From NCBI GenBank assembly GCA_964036315.1, contig OZ038510.1, forward strand, positions 86,559,164-86,623,163: a stretch of DNA of 64,000 nucleotides. The letters run 5' to 3'. The notes under the pieces were generated by a model. It was not told where the DNA came from, did not search any database, and saw only the letters and a program-made list of their open reading frames with translations. This document shows, piece after piece, positions 42,040 through 52,423 of this stretch (within the stretch, counting starts at the first letter, position 1; each line of letters starts with the position of its first letter). Source of the stretch: Acanthosepion esculentum (Eukaryota; Mollusca; Cephalopoda; Sepiida; Sepiidae). A program made the translations under genes and the position numbers.

Positions 42040-43330
42040 TAGAGAAACGGTAATTATTTTTGCTATGAAAATTAAATTTTAACATAGAAATACATTGAAC
42101 ATCGGTTGACACTTGTTTTTGACCCAAATGTTGTTGCACATGATTCTGGGCTATTTTTGTCACCCTGAACCTGAGAATCAATTCCATTTTGCCGCATCAC
42201 CTCACGTTTTATCAGTACAGATAGTTTTTATTTTGCTTAAAACAGGCCAAAATGCCTAATGCGCAAGGATATGCCACGGCTTAAATATGCGAGTGAGGCA
42301 GTTGAAATATATTTTGTTTCATGTTAAAATGATTTATCATTCAAGAAAAAGTATCCCAATAACTTTCAAAATGAATTCTAAGCTATTTCAGTTCAGATAA
42401 GCTGACCTGAAAATGCTTGATTTTATGAGAGATACCTTACTGGAAAATGTCCTTGTGCCCTCAGTGTTTTTAGGTTAGTGAAAACTTTGTGATTTGTGTT
42501 TCTTCTATACTTTTCATAGAAGAACCTTTTTAGAAGTCATTCAAGAACAGCGAGTTTAGTTTTTATTAGTAGTTTTCGCTTTAAGCCAGAAACCGTCAGA
42601 AGATTTTATCATATCACTTGAATTTACAGAGGTCTGGTTTTGTCATGCAATCCCTGTATAACATGCATAGGAACATCGATAAATAAGGGTTGTTAGATGA
42701 GTGTATTTGAGACTAACAAGATTAGAATTTTCTTTCTCAGCGCTTAAAATAACCGCCAGACACCAGATAGGCATAACCAACTAGGCACTTTGCAGATGGG
42801 ATGTTAACATGATGGCTGATTTCTGCTGGAGCATCAAAAGACATCAACTTTTCTCAAAAGCACCGTAGAGTTTCCAAGAAAAGATCTATACCTTTGGATT
42901 CATAAAAATGCATATATTTTTATTTCCTTTATATCTTCTTTGTCTGTTTTGAATCAAAAATTGATGACATATGTTTGCCTTAATTTAATTTTGTGTGAGA
43001 TTTTTTGAAAACTTTTTTGAACTGAAAATCTTGAAAAATGCATTCTTTAAGTTATTGGGATACTTTTCTTTTATGATAAGGTACTCTAATCTGAAAACGT
43101 TTAAGGCTGGTTCTGCTTGGCCCTGGCATGTCACTATTAAATAGGTATTTTGGTATTTTAAGAAAAATAGAAATTATCTGTACTGAGAAAACGTGGGAAA
43201 CATGAACTTGATTTTCAGATTCAGTGTTAAAAAATAGCCCAGAAACATATGCCCATTGACCAACAACAGTTGGGTCGAGAAAAAAATGACGACCGGTATT
43301 ATATTTCAATAAAAATTAAATGGCAATTAT
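42040..43330. mobile_element. 1.3-kb fold-back structure with ~300-bp arms
   Basis: 42047-42257 and the complement of 43123-43325 share motifs in the same order: GACCCAAATGTTGTTG / GACCCAACTGTTGTTG, TTCTGGGCTATTTTT / TTCTGGGCTATTTTTTAAC, ACGTTTTATCAGTACAGATA / ACGTTTTCTCAGTACAGATA. Similarity continues inward through AGTATCCCAATAACTT (42352 and complement of ~43052). Arms are diverged and the ~600-bp centre is unrecognised. It is an old fold-back transposon or inverted duplication. Confidence 0.78.
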
Positions 43331-43404
43331 TTTAATATTAGTTTGTTATACAAAAAGTACGATTTATTAAATAAATGCATTCCAACTGTAAAGATTTCAA
43401 ATAC

Positions 43405-43500
43405 ACGGTGCGATGGATAAATTGTTGTCTAAATTACACAAAAATGAAAATAACGCTGACATGTAATGTAAACAGATATATTTATCAGAAATTATTTATG
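43405..43500. mobile_element. Solo mariner end
   Basis: ACACGGTGCGATGGATAAAT, TTGTCTAAATTACACAAAAA and TGAAAATAACGCTGACATG match the left end of the mariner at 2116 almost exactly. No transposase or right end follows within the next kilobase. Confidence 0.85.
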
Positions 43501-44491
43501 TAATAGCAAATCATTATTAAACAAATCCAACGAAAATTTATATTTATTTGATATTATTTGATGTAGAAATACATTCATTGTAAATTATTTTAATGCGAGA
43601 TTGCTTTACATAATTAGTTGGATTTACTAAGGAAATCCATGAAAACTTCTAATCCCTAGAAGGATTATGTGAGTGTTGGCATCAAACGTTGGTTTTACGT
43701 TCAAAATAAATGAACGCTAAGCGAACGTTGTTTTGGAAGGTTTATTTTCTTCTTTTTTTTTTATCAATCCAAATTGTGTCTTTCTTGTGCGACAGAGTTC
43801 GTAGCTGGCGTTACGTTAGAACAGAGAAAGGAAAGTTCCTCCTCCTTGGTATCAGGCAGTCGTCCTGATTAGGTCTTTGGCGGTTAGAGAAGTGAACAAG
43901 CCTGTGCTGCTTTCTGACGAAAGGATTGGAAGAACTGATATCGAAGTCCTCTTTTCCTGGGTTTATATTGCGGTCGGTAAGCTGTCATGACAGCAGCGAG
44001 CGCGAGTAGGATTGTCCTTCGCTTTGGTTCTTGGTCTGGTATGTGTAAACGAAGTTAGCTGATTGACTTGTCCTTGAGGATGTTGGTGTTAATTTTAATA
44101 CGATGTTGAAGAGATGATGGCAAGGTGATATTTTTATGTTATTTATTATACTTAGCCTACTACTTTTCCACATATAGTAAAACAGCAGATACGAGAAACG
44201 TATAATCATAAATATATTTGAAACTTGTATACTTCGGTGTCATTTTTTTATTACTCTCTTTACCGATCCTACAACAATACCACTACTTGGAGTTAATTAT
44301 TTGATTTCATAAGAAACCAGATAGATTTCAGACGACAGAATATAAATATTTACTCATTGAACATAACATGTTGCAAGTGTCCGGAAATAGTGAATTCTGA
44401 ACTAAAAAACAAAACAAACTAGGAGTGTCGATAGTTAACAATGAATGTAATAATACACACTCACATATTATAGGTTGATATTTCCCACATG
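43501..44491. other. Unassigned spacer
   Basis: No repeat or gene I can support. Confidence 0.4.
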
Positions 44492-44700
44492 GATCGCGGC
44501 TCGGATTGAGGAATCGGAGAGCCGAGTTCGAATTCCAGTCGAATCCATTACATTCACTCACGTGCTAATACCCTTGGGAAAGGTATGAATCCTATTCTTC
44601 TCTCTCCAGCTATGGGTAAATAGCAGGACAGACCGGGTTCTATAGCCCTGGATAGCAACTGGTCTACTGCAGAAAGAAATGGCAACCTACTGCGGGGAAA
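44492..44700 (+). mobile_element. tRNA-type SINE
   Basis: GGCTCGGATTGAGGAATCGG, GAGCCGAGTTCGAATTCCAG (B box), CATTACATTCACTCACGTGC, GCTATGGGTAAATAGCAGGA and GATAGCAACTGGTCTACTGC match the copy at 8428 throughout. Confidence 0.87.
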
Positions 44701-44779
44701 AAGTTCTGCCTCGTCAGTCATGTATCGAAAAATACATGATCGCCTAAGCGTGTATCACACATGGCACATAACTGACTTC

Positions 44780-45110
44780 CCACATCTGATGTGTGTTTAG
44801 CAGCCCTTAGGCCTGTGTCTTTCATCATGATCATCGTCGTCATAATCATCGTTATCATCATCATCATCATCCTCCTCATCATCATCATCAGTCTCTTGGC
44901 TGCTTCAGTCGTCGAGGGGGACCTCAGGGCAGAAGAAACAGATAACCTCCTTGAGGATGATCTGTTGGCGGTAGGCTCTTAGAAGTTCCAGCATTGTCAT
45001 GTCCCTCCACTCTTTGATGTTTGTCTGACCAGCTCTTGCATTTCCGTTCCCGCTTGTGTCCACTTTCAACCGGGCCTTGTGTGATCGTCTCGCAGAAGCT
45101 GTTGTGCCGT
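44780..45110 (-). pseudogene. LINE (FGHVTRHNSL type) 3' end, antisense, with (ATC)n
   Basis: Complement 45085-44930 contains RAGQTNIKEWRDMTMLELLR. The 3'UTR GCCTGTGTCTTTCATCATGA (plus strand) is shared with 39450, but a CATCAT microsatellite has expanded at 44830-44890. Confidence 0.75.
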
Positions 45111-45149
45111 GTGACATAACCAATCCAAGACGTCTTGCGACATTTGATA

Positions 45150-45332
45150 GTAACGAGAAGAGATGCCTGTCAGCCCGATTTACCCCCTTAGAACTCATGG
45201 TATTGGGCATCGTCTCTAAATTAGATTCCCATAAGACTAAAGGTGGGAACGGGATAGCAGCCGTTGTCCTGAAGAAATGTGCTCCTGAACCGGCTCCTGT
45301 CCTCTCCAAACAATATAACTACTGCCTCATAT
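45150..45332 (+). pseudogene. LINE reverse transcriptase, finger region
   Basis: Reads LGIVSKLDSHKTKGGNGIAA, VVLKKCAPEPAPVLSKQYNY, corresponding to the VSAIISNLDTHKACRPDGIS...SAPELAPVLFKLYN segment of the long copy at 56.7 kb. The sequence stops abruptly where a PLE fragment begins. Confidence 0.82.
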
Positions 45333-45531
45333 GTTCACTATTTACATTATTCGAACTAATGCCCTCATCTTTGTTGCCATATTTGTCACAACGTTCCGGC
45401 CGTTGTACGCACCTTCTTCAGGTGGTTGGATTGCCGAACTGAACATTTATTTCGCTCGTTGGGGTAGACTGTTCTAGTTCCAAGTGTCATGTCTAATGTA
45501 TGTCAGCTATCAGTTATCTCCTGTTAATTCA
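45333..45531 (-). mobile_element. PLE terminal fragment inside a LINE, antisense
   Basis: The complement reads CACCTGAAGAAGGTGCGTAC, AACGGCCGGAACGTTGTGAC and part of a satellite-like monomer, preceded by the PLE 3'UTR. LINE sequence lies on both sides, so it inserted into the LINE or sits at a rearrangement. Confidence 0.8.
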
Positions 45532-45770
45532 CCTCTCCAAGTTCTCCACTTCTTCCTCTTACTTGCTTTCCTGATAGCTATAATCTCCAAATATGCAAAT
45601 GCAATGTCAATCGACATCTTCTGATGTCTTGATCTATTCCCCGCCCTTCTCTTCATCCGTTCCTCTACCACTTTACTCTTGCTCTCACACTCTGTAACCC
45701 CTTGCGTACTAGTGGCACTCCCGCCTTGCTTGGGGTGAAATGCGTATGAAAAATAAAATAAAATAAAATA
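45532..45770 (+). pseudogene. LINE 3' end and 3'UTR
   Basis: ACTTGCTTTCCTGATAGCTA, ATCTCCAAATATGCAAATGC, then CTCTGTAACCCCTTGCGTAC, TTGCTTGGGGTGAAATGCG and (AAAAT)n. It is nearly the same as the LINE end at 62140-62345, and the two share ~30 bp beyond the A-rich tail. Confidence 0.85.
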
Positions 45771-45821
45771 TAGTCATTGGTTTTGTGCTCCCAGTACATA
45801 TGTCTTCCCCCCCACATACAC

Positions 45822-45824
45822 ACG

Positions 45825-45903
<79 letters not shown>
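45822..45903. repeat. (CA)n(TA)n compound microsatellite
   Basis: CA run followed by ~28 TA units. The same order follows the sister LINE end at 62388-62478. Confidence 0.96.
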
Positions 45904-45906
<3 letters not shown>

Positions 45907-46627
45907 TTTATTTGAATATTACAACATAAATATGTTATAAAATCACGACAAAAGTAGCCATTTTGTTTCAACACTTCTTGTGTCTTGTCAAGTGATGATA
46001 TAGAATATAGAATAAATGGTTTCAAATAAAGTTTCAAATTAATCAACGATCCTTAGCTAGGAGTAAACGCTGTTACATAAGCTAGAGTAGCCAATCAAGA
46101 TACAAGTATAGGGTGATTCGAAAAATTTGACAACTAAGCAAGGTTATCATAGATATTAAAAGATTTATAATATTTGAAATTAAAATTAAAAGTAAAAAAT
46201 TAAAATTACCTATTTAGAAATCTAAATCATATCTCTATTAAGTTTTAAATTGTAGAATTACCAAGGAGAAAAAATATAAAAATAAAAATAAAAGATATAT
46301 ATGCTATTTAATTTGTATTTTCATTGAAATTATGTTGAAAGGGATGTTCAGAATCCCAGACAGAAATGTATACACTTTAGTTTCATTTCAACATGTTAGT
46401 CGCCTCTCACGTGAAATCATTCGAACACACGCATGTTAAGCGCTCAGACGTATTTAGATATATACACACACATACAAAAACTCAAACCACACATAGGCAA
46501 ATGCACTTTACTTACACATACACATCGATACACACAGGCACATACATCTACATTCAATATGATCTAGACGGTCAGATGTCGAAGCTATTCGTGGCTTAAT
46601 ATGTTATTAAACGAATTTAAACTTGAA
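45904..46627. other. Unassigned AT-rich spacer
   Basis: No gene. There is an ACACA-rich patch near 46460-46550 without clear structure. Confidence 0.4.
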
Positions 46628-46831
46628 ATATAGCTAAACCGGTCAAATATACATAGATAAAATTTATACAAATAAATATTTATAAATAAATATTTATTTG
46701 TTTAAATTTTATCTATGTATATATTTATAAATAAATATTTATTTGTTTAAATTTTATCTATGTATATATTTATAAATAAATATTTATTTGTTTAAATTTT
46801 ATCTATGTATATTTGACCGATTTAGCTATAT
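46628..46831. repeat. Palindrome enclosing a 43-bp tandem repeat
   Basis: Outer arms ATATAGCTAAACCGGTCAAA (46628) and, complemented, ATATAGCTAAATCGGTCAAA (ending 46831) extend to ~38 bp with one mismatch. Inside, three tandem units of TATATTTATAAATAAATATT plus TATTTGTTTAAATTTTATC repeat. Confidence 0.9.
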
Positions 46832-46837
46832 TTAGTC

Positions 46838-46992
46838 TCTTATATCCGGGTTTCTCTTATATCCGGGTTTCTCTTATATCCGGGTTTGGTCTATTTTGTT
46901 TAGGTAAGTATGGCTCTAATTTTGGACCAGAGATAATCTATCTTATATCCGGGTTTCTCTTATATCCGGGTCTCTTATATCCGAGGTTACAC
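46838..46992. mobile_element. Terminal region of a DNA transposon with TTATATCCGGG repeats
   Basis: Six copies of TCTTATATCCGGGTTTC-like sequence lie in two groups, 46839-46890 and 46939-46985. The far end, complemented, begins CAGTGTAACCTCGGATATAA. CAGTG-start ends with repeated GATATAAGAGA motifs resemble pogo/Tigger-like transposon termini. This is a tentative call; no transposase is present. Confidence 0.5.
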
Positions 46993-47039
46993 TGTATATA
47001 TACTGTATATAAATCATCTATTAAATAAATCGAATAGGT

Positions 47040-47505
47040 TATTTTGCCGGTACCAGTAAAATAGACACCAAGCGTATTTATGCCGCTCCCGATAAAGTAG
47101 ACACCAAGCCTATTTTGCCGCTCCCGATAGACACCAAGCCTATTTTGCTGCTCCCGATAAAGTACACATCAAATCTATTTTGCCGCTCCCGATAAAGTAG
47201 ATACCTAGAGTATTTTGCCGCTCCCGATAATGTAGACACCAAGCGTAATTTGCCGCTCCCGATAAAGTAGACACCGAGCCTATTTTGCTGCTCCCGATAA
47301 AGTACACATCAAATCTATTTTGCCGCTCCTGATAAAGTAGATACCTAGCCTATTTTGGCGATCCCGATAATGTAGACACCAAGCCTATTTTGCTGCTCCC
47401 GACAGACACCAAGCCTATTTTGCTGCTCCCTATAAAGTAGACAGCAAGCGTATTTTGCCGCTCCCGATAAAGTAGACACCACGCCTATTTTGCCGGTAAA
47501 TAGTT
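47040..47505. repeat. 35-bp minisatellite, ~13 copies
   Basis: Unit ATTTTGCCGCTCCCGATAAA plus GTAGACACCAAGCCT. Some units lack the AAAGTA part (GATAGACACC), others read TGCTGC. Clear tandem array. Confidence 0.95.
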
Positions 47506-48034
47506 TTCGAATAGATAGTATTTTTGCATATCTTATATCTGAGATCGTCTACACAGTGGTTATGTGAGGCGTGTAGACAGGTCTTGACCAACATGGATTC
47601 TGTGCTCTGTGACCGTTATTATTAGTGGGTGCACCTGAACTTCATTATATTAGCAAGAGAACCATGCGACAGGTGCAAGTTTTGGATTTTCAGCGTCTGT
47701 TATGCCTGAAGCGCTTAAAATATCCAGAGACTTCTATATTTCTTATAATAATTTAATGATGAATAAGTGATTTTAACTTGTCTTTTAACAATTTATGGTG
47801 AAAAAGATTTTAAATTGTCTTAACAATTGATGGTGAGAATAAATACACTTCTTTGTTAAATCTTTGTTTTTTTGCATTACCTGCTTTCATAATAATAAAA
47901 ATATTTACCTGCAAAATAGCCTGGTGGTCAATTTTGTCGAGACCGGCTGAAAAGCATGTTTTTTTTGTTGTTTTTTGTTGTTTTGTTTTTTTTTTTTTAC
48001 CGGGGATCGGAAAATTCGGCTTTTCTTCTAAATA
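47506..48034. other. Unassigned spacer
   Basis: Poly(T) runs at 47960-48000. No recognised gene. Confidence 0.4.
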
Positions 48035-48200
48035 GTGTTTCTTACTTTTGTTGTTGATTCTGAAGAACAAAGAGAATATATAAATTCCGTTGTATCATGT
48101 TTAGGTTTTATTTAAATTCTAATTATCATTGCCGAGGAGTGAAGGTGGTTAAATTAATAGCGGTGTCACCGGAAAACCCGTCTTTTTGACACTACGTTTT
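48035..48200 (-). repeat. Dispersed repeat D, copy 4, inverted
   Basis: The complement shows GTGTCAAAAAGACGGGTTTT, CGGTGACACCGCTATTAATT and AATTAGAATTTAAATAAAAC, as in the copies at 21.9-22.9 kb. Confidence 0.72.
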
Positions 48201-48204
48201 TCAT

Positions 48205-48356
48205 TTTTCTTTTATTTTTGTTGTTGCTGCTTTTGTTTTCTGTAATTCTCAATATCCTTCTGTAGAACCATTTTTTTTTTTTTGCTTCTGGTTTCCTCTT
48301 CATATCTTTGTCTTTTTGTGTATTCACTGAATACGTTTCTCTATCCGCATGCAAGC
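48205..48356 (-). pseudogene. LKFLGH-type LINE scrap, antisense
   Basis: The complement reads AKKKKWFYRRILRITENKSS, equal to the AEMWFYRRMLRMSQTEHVSN region of the copy at 18.9 kb. Confidence 0.65.
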
Positions 48357-48361
48357 TTTTT

Positions 48362-48786
48362 TCTGGTAAAAAACATGCAATGATAACAGCAAAAATTGCA
48401 ATATGAACACTGGTAAAAAAAAATGATTGCTGAAGACATTAGGTTTATAATACCCAGAAATTCATACACAGATTTCCTCAAGGACACATGGCACAGCGGA
48501 TAAAGGCGTTAGTTAGATCCAGTGACAGGACCCAAAGAGTGTGAGTTCAATCCCCGGTTAAGGCAGTACAGAACTTTCATGGGGAAATTAACAGGGGTAA
48601 CTGATAACTGACATCCATTAAACATTAGTGAGCGAAATAAAAGGTTCAGTTCGACATTCCAACCACCTGAAGAAGGCCGGAGCGTACAACGGCGGAAACG
48701 TTGTAATAAATATGGCGACAATGATGAGAACAATAGTCCGAATAATGTAAATAATGTACATAATACCTCATCTCAGAAATATAGAC
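48362..48786 (+). mobile_element. PLE 3' region with tRNA-like stretch, hairpin motif and one satellite monomer
   Basis: In order: GGTAAAAAACATGCAATGAT, GCTGAAGACATTAGGTTTAT, CCCAGAAATTCATACACAG, then a tRNA-like part (ACATGGCACAGCGGATAAAG as A-box side, GTGAGTTCAATCCCCGGTTA as B-box side). Next come CTGATAACTGACATCCATTA and CACCTGAAGAAGGCCGGAGC with GGCGGAAACGTTGTAATAAA. It ends in one complete satellite-type monomer to AGACAGA. The same order, complemented, follows the PLE endonuclease at 53691-54313. That shared order is why I call this PLE 3' sequence. Confidence 0.85.
48667..48700 (+). ncRNA. Hammerhead-like hairpin motif of the PLE end
   Basis: CTGAAGAAGGCC and GGCGGAAACG bracket a loop. 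In the better copy (complement of 53703-53740) the stem is GGCCG/CGGCC with loop GAGCGTACAG, between CTGAAGAA and GAAACG. Hammerhead ribozymes have CUGANGA, stem II and GAAA, and PLE termini are known to encode them. Here one extra A sits before stem II, so activity is uncertain. Confidence 0.4.
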
Positions 48787-49639
48787 AGAAGCTTTTTATA
48801 CTTAATAAATCTACTCTTTGGGGTCTGCGATGCCTAGCACTCGACGCTCGACTATTATAACGATTTGCCAAGATAATTAAACATCCAAGCGATACAATGC
48901 GAGACACAGAGAACATAGATTTGATGTCAGTTTAACAGTTTTGTCTTGTTTACGAAATTAAAATTTGTATGTAATAAAAAGAACATTCCAATGGCGCAAA
49001 TATTAGACAATGACATTAACGCAATGTTTGTTTTGTTTTGTCTTTTTGTGTGTATTTGTGGGGGGGGGGTTGTTCTTTTCTTTTTAATATGTTTCTTGAG
49101 CACAATTTGCCGGAATTTCACATCGGTGTCAGTGAAAAAAAAAATCAGGCCTGTTGATTACAGGACAGTTTTATGGGGTATCGTTAATAATCCTGTAGCA
49201 TGATACAGAAGCTTTACCTAACATGAAATTAGCCGCTTTATTATTTATAAGCTGCCATTTTGACGGAGGTAATCATTTATCAACTGATACCAGACATATT
49301 GTCAACAAGGTCAGGACAAAGGTGCTTGACGCAAAAGCCGCTCATTACGAATGATAATGACGGACAGCTACTGGAAGGTCGAACGAGTGAGTGCACCCTC
49401 TTGCAACATTCGTGCGACATGTTTGGGGTCTTTTTTATTGGCTGTAACAGAAATTATGAGATGCATGACGTGAGAGGAACTACAATAAAGACGAATGAAC
49501 ACAGATTTAACTTTTATTTACTTTTTGTTACGATAACAAATTTTCTATTTTTTTTTTGTATTTTATTTTCATGAAATCTATAAAAAATATTATTTATTTA
49601 CTAGTAATATTTAGCCCCCCCCACCCCACCAAGGGTTAC
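48787..49639. other. Unassigned spacer
   Basis: Open frames at 48946-49203 and 49260-49574 have no recognisable similarity and contain poly-G, poly-T and poly-A runs. No gene called. Confidence 0.35.
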
Positions 49640-49840
49640 ATGTAACACAAGGCCGGGTTTAATGTGGGATTCCGAGCCCGTAGGCTCGGCCAAAAATATT
49701 CTCTATTGGAACCCGTAAGAACGGGTTCAGGTATAGTCTACCTCTCCCGAACGAGACTCTGCCCTTCGGCATAGCCTCGTCCGGCTTCCTCTCTGCCCGA
49801 AGGCAGAGAGTTCGACCAAATAACTAGGCTCGATACATGC
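49640..49840. other. GC-rich cluster of four tetraloop hairpins
   Basis: Within 139 bp four stems occur: CCGAGCC/GGCTCGG with loop CGTA (49672-49689); GAACCCGT/ACGGGTTC with loop AAGA (49709-49728); ACGAGACTCTGCC/GGCATAGCCTCGT with loop CTTC and two mismatches (49751-49780); CTCTCTGCC/GGCAGAGAG with loop CGAA (49789-49810). Base composition contrasts sharply with the AT-rich flanks. The function is unknown. The strictly four-base loops suggest a structured RNA or a hairpin-type mobile DNA. Confidence 0.85.
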
Positions 49841-51125
49841 CGTCAAAAATGGTGGAAATTGTTAGAAAGTTTTAATAGTAAGATGTAATGAAACAAGTCT
49901 TGAAACAATGTATTGAGATTCAATAAAGAATTCTCACCTAAAACGGGGGGCCAATAAACCGTTTAATTAATCCGTTCTCTCTCTCTGTTTTTAAACGTTC
50001 AATGATATTCTATGATTCATTGATTACTCCTGGTATTATTGAAATTGCTTTTTGTTCAATATCTTTTCATGTGAAACGGAAAATATATTTACAAAGAAAA
50101 GGATTAGAAACATAACCACAAAGACGGCGACGGCTAAGCCTATTTCAAGACCAAAATGAAGCAAGACGATAACTTAACAGAAGAAGGTAACTGAATGCCT
50201 CACATGAAAGGCCTGAACAAATAAAACTGCAATCTAAGAAATGTAGAAGTAATGGAACTGATTAATTAAACGGTTCATTTTTCTCGGCTACTAATTTTAT
50301 GTTACTGTAAATAAATATTTTATTTGTATAGATTATTAAAACAACTAAGGGAAGTAATCTTTTTTTATAATGCGGTTCATCTTGTACAAGGCCTGAGAGC
50401 TACTCGAGGTAGAGGGTAACAGAGTAAGAGGCACATTTTATGCAGATATATATATATGGAAAATAACGGTTAACTCTAGACTTGAACAAGATTGTAATGA
50501 TCCAGAAAACATCCTTTGAAAGTCGATTCTACAGGGCGGTGGTTCGTGGGAAGTAACTTCCCGAGTGAAACTTAGTCCTCACAAATTAGATACAGAAACA
50601 ATGAGGGTGCTTCGCTAAAATGCGAGTAGCATGGTGGGTCTTAGCTATAAAGGTTAGAACCGGTGGAACTAAAAGACGTAGTTCGTTCGAGAAATTTCCA
50701 AGCGACAGAGCAGAGAGGCTTGCGACATTTCGTCCGTGAGAGAGAGAAAGTTGGGTGGAAAATAATTTGTCACCCACAAGGACGCGAAGAGTAGCTTAAG
50801 TTGATTTAATACCTTCCTACTACAGATGGAACAAGAAATATATAAATAAATTACCCCCCACACACACACCAAAAAAAACGTCAGCTCTTAAATCACTTCT
50901 ACAGTATACCAGCTGACGCTTCCAATAGTATATATTTGGGTATGATTTTGATTTTATTTCGAAGCAAACAATCAAAGTTATTGATGCACAACAAGAAGAA
51001 AAACTCAGCTACGCTAACCAGATTACCAGCGGTTCCTAGCCTAATTCTCGATAAGAACAAACACAAAACAAAATATCTGCATCTTTTTACTGCTCATAGC
51101 TTGAGTAATGAGAACAAAAGAAACA
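49841..51125. other. Unassigned region
   Basis: No gene identified. AACCGTTTAATTAATC (49965) and its complement GATTAATTAAACGGTT (50259) flank ~300 bp. Short TC and TA runs occur at 49977 and 50446. Confidence 0.4.
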
Positions 51126-51224
51126 CATTTGTGCCTAGGATAAGAAAAGTACAATTGAAATTTCTGAGACGTATAACGATGAAAGAGGACTCGGAGAATT
51201 TGACATTTACAAGACTTTTGTGAT
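51126..51224 (+). pseudogene. LKFLGH-type LINE scrap
   Basis: Reads RIRKVQLKFLRRITMKEDSE followed by NLTFTRLL, corresponding to RQLKFLGHSMRKEGLENLIL. Downstream at 51235-51290 stands a repeat (TTGTAATGCCCGTTGTAGTA) that recurs at 51870-51920. Confidence 0.72.
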
Positions 51225-51439
51225 GCCAACGAATACCCGTTGTCACTTTTGTAATGCCCGTTGTAGTAGAGACTTTGTAATTGCAGGTACAACAACCATA
51301 GTGCACACATAAAAGAAGAAACATATATCTGCTATTACTTCTCAGTTCTCACTGTCTGGTCTTGACAGAGTTTAAAAGCAATAACGCGCCTTTGTGGATG
51401 ATTAATTATTTCCCACCCTGCGACGTTTTTCCCCCACAG

Positions 51440-51780
51440 ACGAATCATTGCTAGCCTCTCACTACTCTATCACGATTACTATTGTAAACGTTCAAACCAA
51501 CTGCTTAGTTCTATCAGTTCAGACATTTACTGTTCGGGTACGCCATGCCAAGTACAAGACGTCAAATCATCCTCATTCCCTTCGTATTACTCTGCTTAAG
51601 GAGAAGGTTCCAGTTAGACAGCCTCCCCAACTCACCCAGAATTTGCTCTCTGCGGAGCAGACTCCTGAGCGGATGCTTCCCCCGAATATTACGATGTTAA
51701 CTTCTTCAAGTCTAGATTCAACCGGTATTTATACTATATATTCTCTTAATATACACCTCTTCTTTTTTCTTCCTGCAATA
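51440..51780 (+). pseudogene. LINE C-terminal fragment
   Basis: Starts ASLSLLYHYY-like, then FTVRVRHAKYKTSNHPHSLR, and in shifted frames a degraded FPRT-LWNRLP segment and YYDVNFFKSRFNRYLYYIFS. It is the same family as 1010-1562 and 21530-21862. Confidence 0.75.
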
Positions 51781-51839
51781 CGCCTTTACTGGACACTGAT
51801 CAGGATAAACTAGAAGAAATGTGTGCCGACAAAAGAATA

Positions 51840-52283
51840 CTGAAAATTCTATGGACACTTATACTCGTTGTCACTGTTGTAATGCTCCTTGTAGTAGAGA
51901 CTTTGTAATCGCAGATACAACTATAGTAACGCCGTTGAACAATACTGATGTCAGACGCCTTTGAATATCACTCGCGCTCATAGTATTTGCTCAATTATCC
52001 TCGCTCGTATAGTGATCCGTATCGTGATCCGTATAGAGAAATAGTATAGAGAATATTATTTCGTATAGTAATAGAGGATAGAGTAGAAATGGTGGTCAGT
52101 ATAGTAATAGAGGATAGACTAGGAATGATGATCAATCTTGACGTCACGCTACCTTCCATATATGTGTTTCCTTTATGGTCACGTGGTCTACTTAAATCAA
52201 TAATGGGATCGCCTGTGTTTGCTCACTGGCGATCTATGTTCAAACTCAAGTGTCGGCAGCGACACTTTATTCCTATATAACAA
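51840..52283. other. Unassigned, with short duplications
   Basis: 51858-51915 repeats 51235-51290. GTATAGTAATAGAGGATAGA occurs twice (52067 and 52100). No gene. Confidence 0.4.
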
Positions 52284-52419
52284 AGACATATTGAAGGCAA
52301 AAGAAACAGAATCAGGAGAAGACAGCTGAAATTCATTGGACACATAATGAGGAAGGGGATCTTGGAAAACTTAATCCTCACGAGAAAGAGAGACAGGGGA
52401 AGGCAGCGAGTGAATTGAG
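52284..52419 (+). pseudogene. LKFLGH-type LINE C-terminal scrap
   Basis: Reads RNRIRRRQLKFIGHIMRKGI, LENLILTRKRDRGRQRVN and a stop. In-frame and well conserved but only 44 codons long. It is directly followed by a 5S-headed SINE. Confidence 0.8.
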
Positions 52420-52423
52420 GCTT

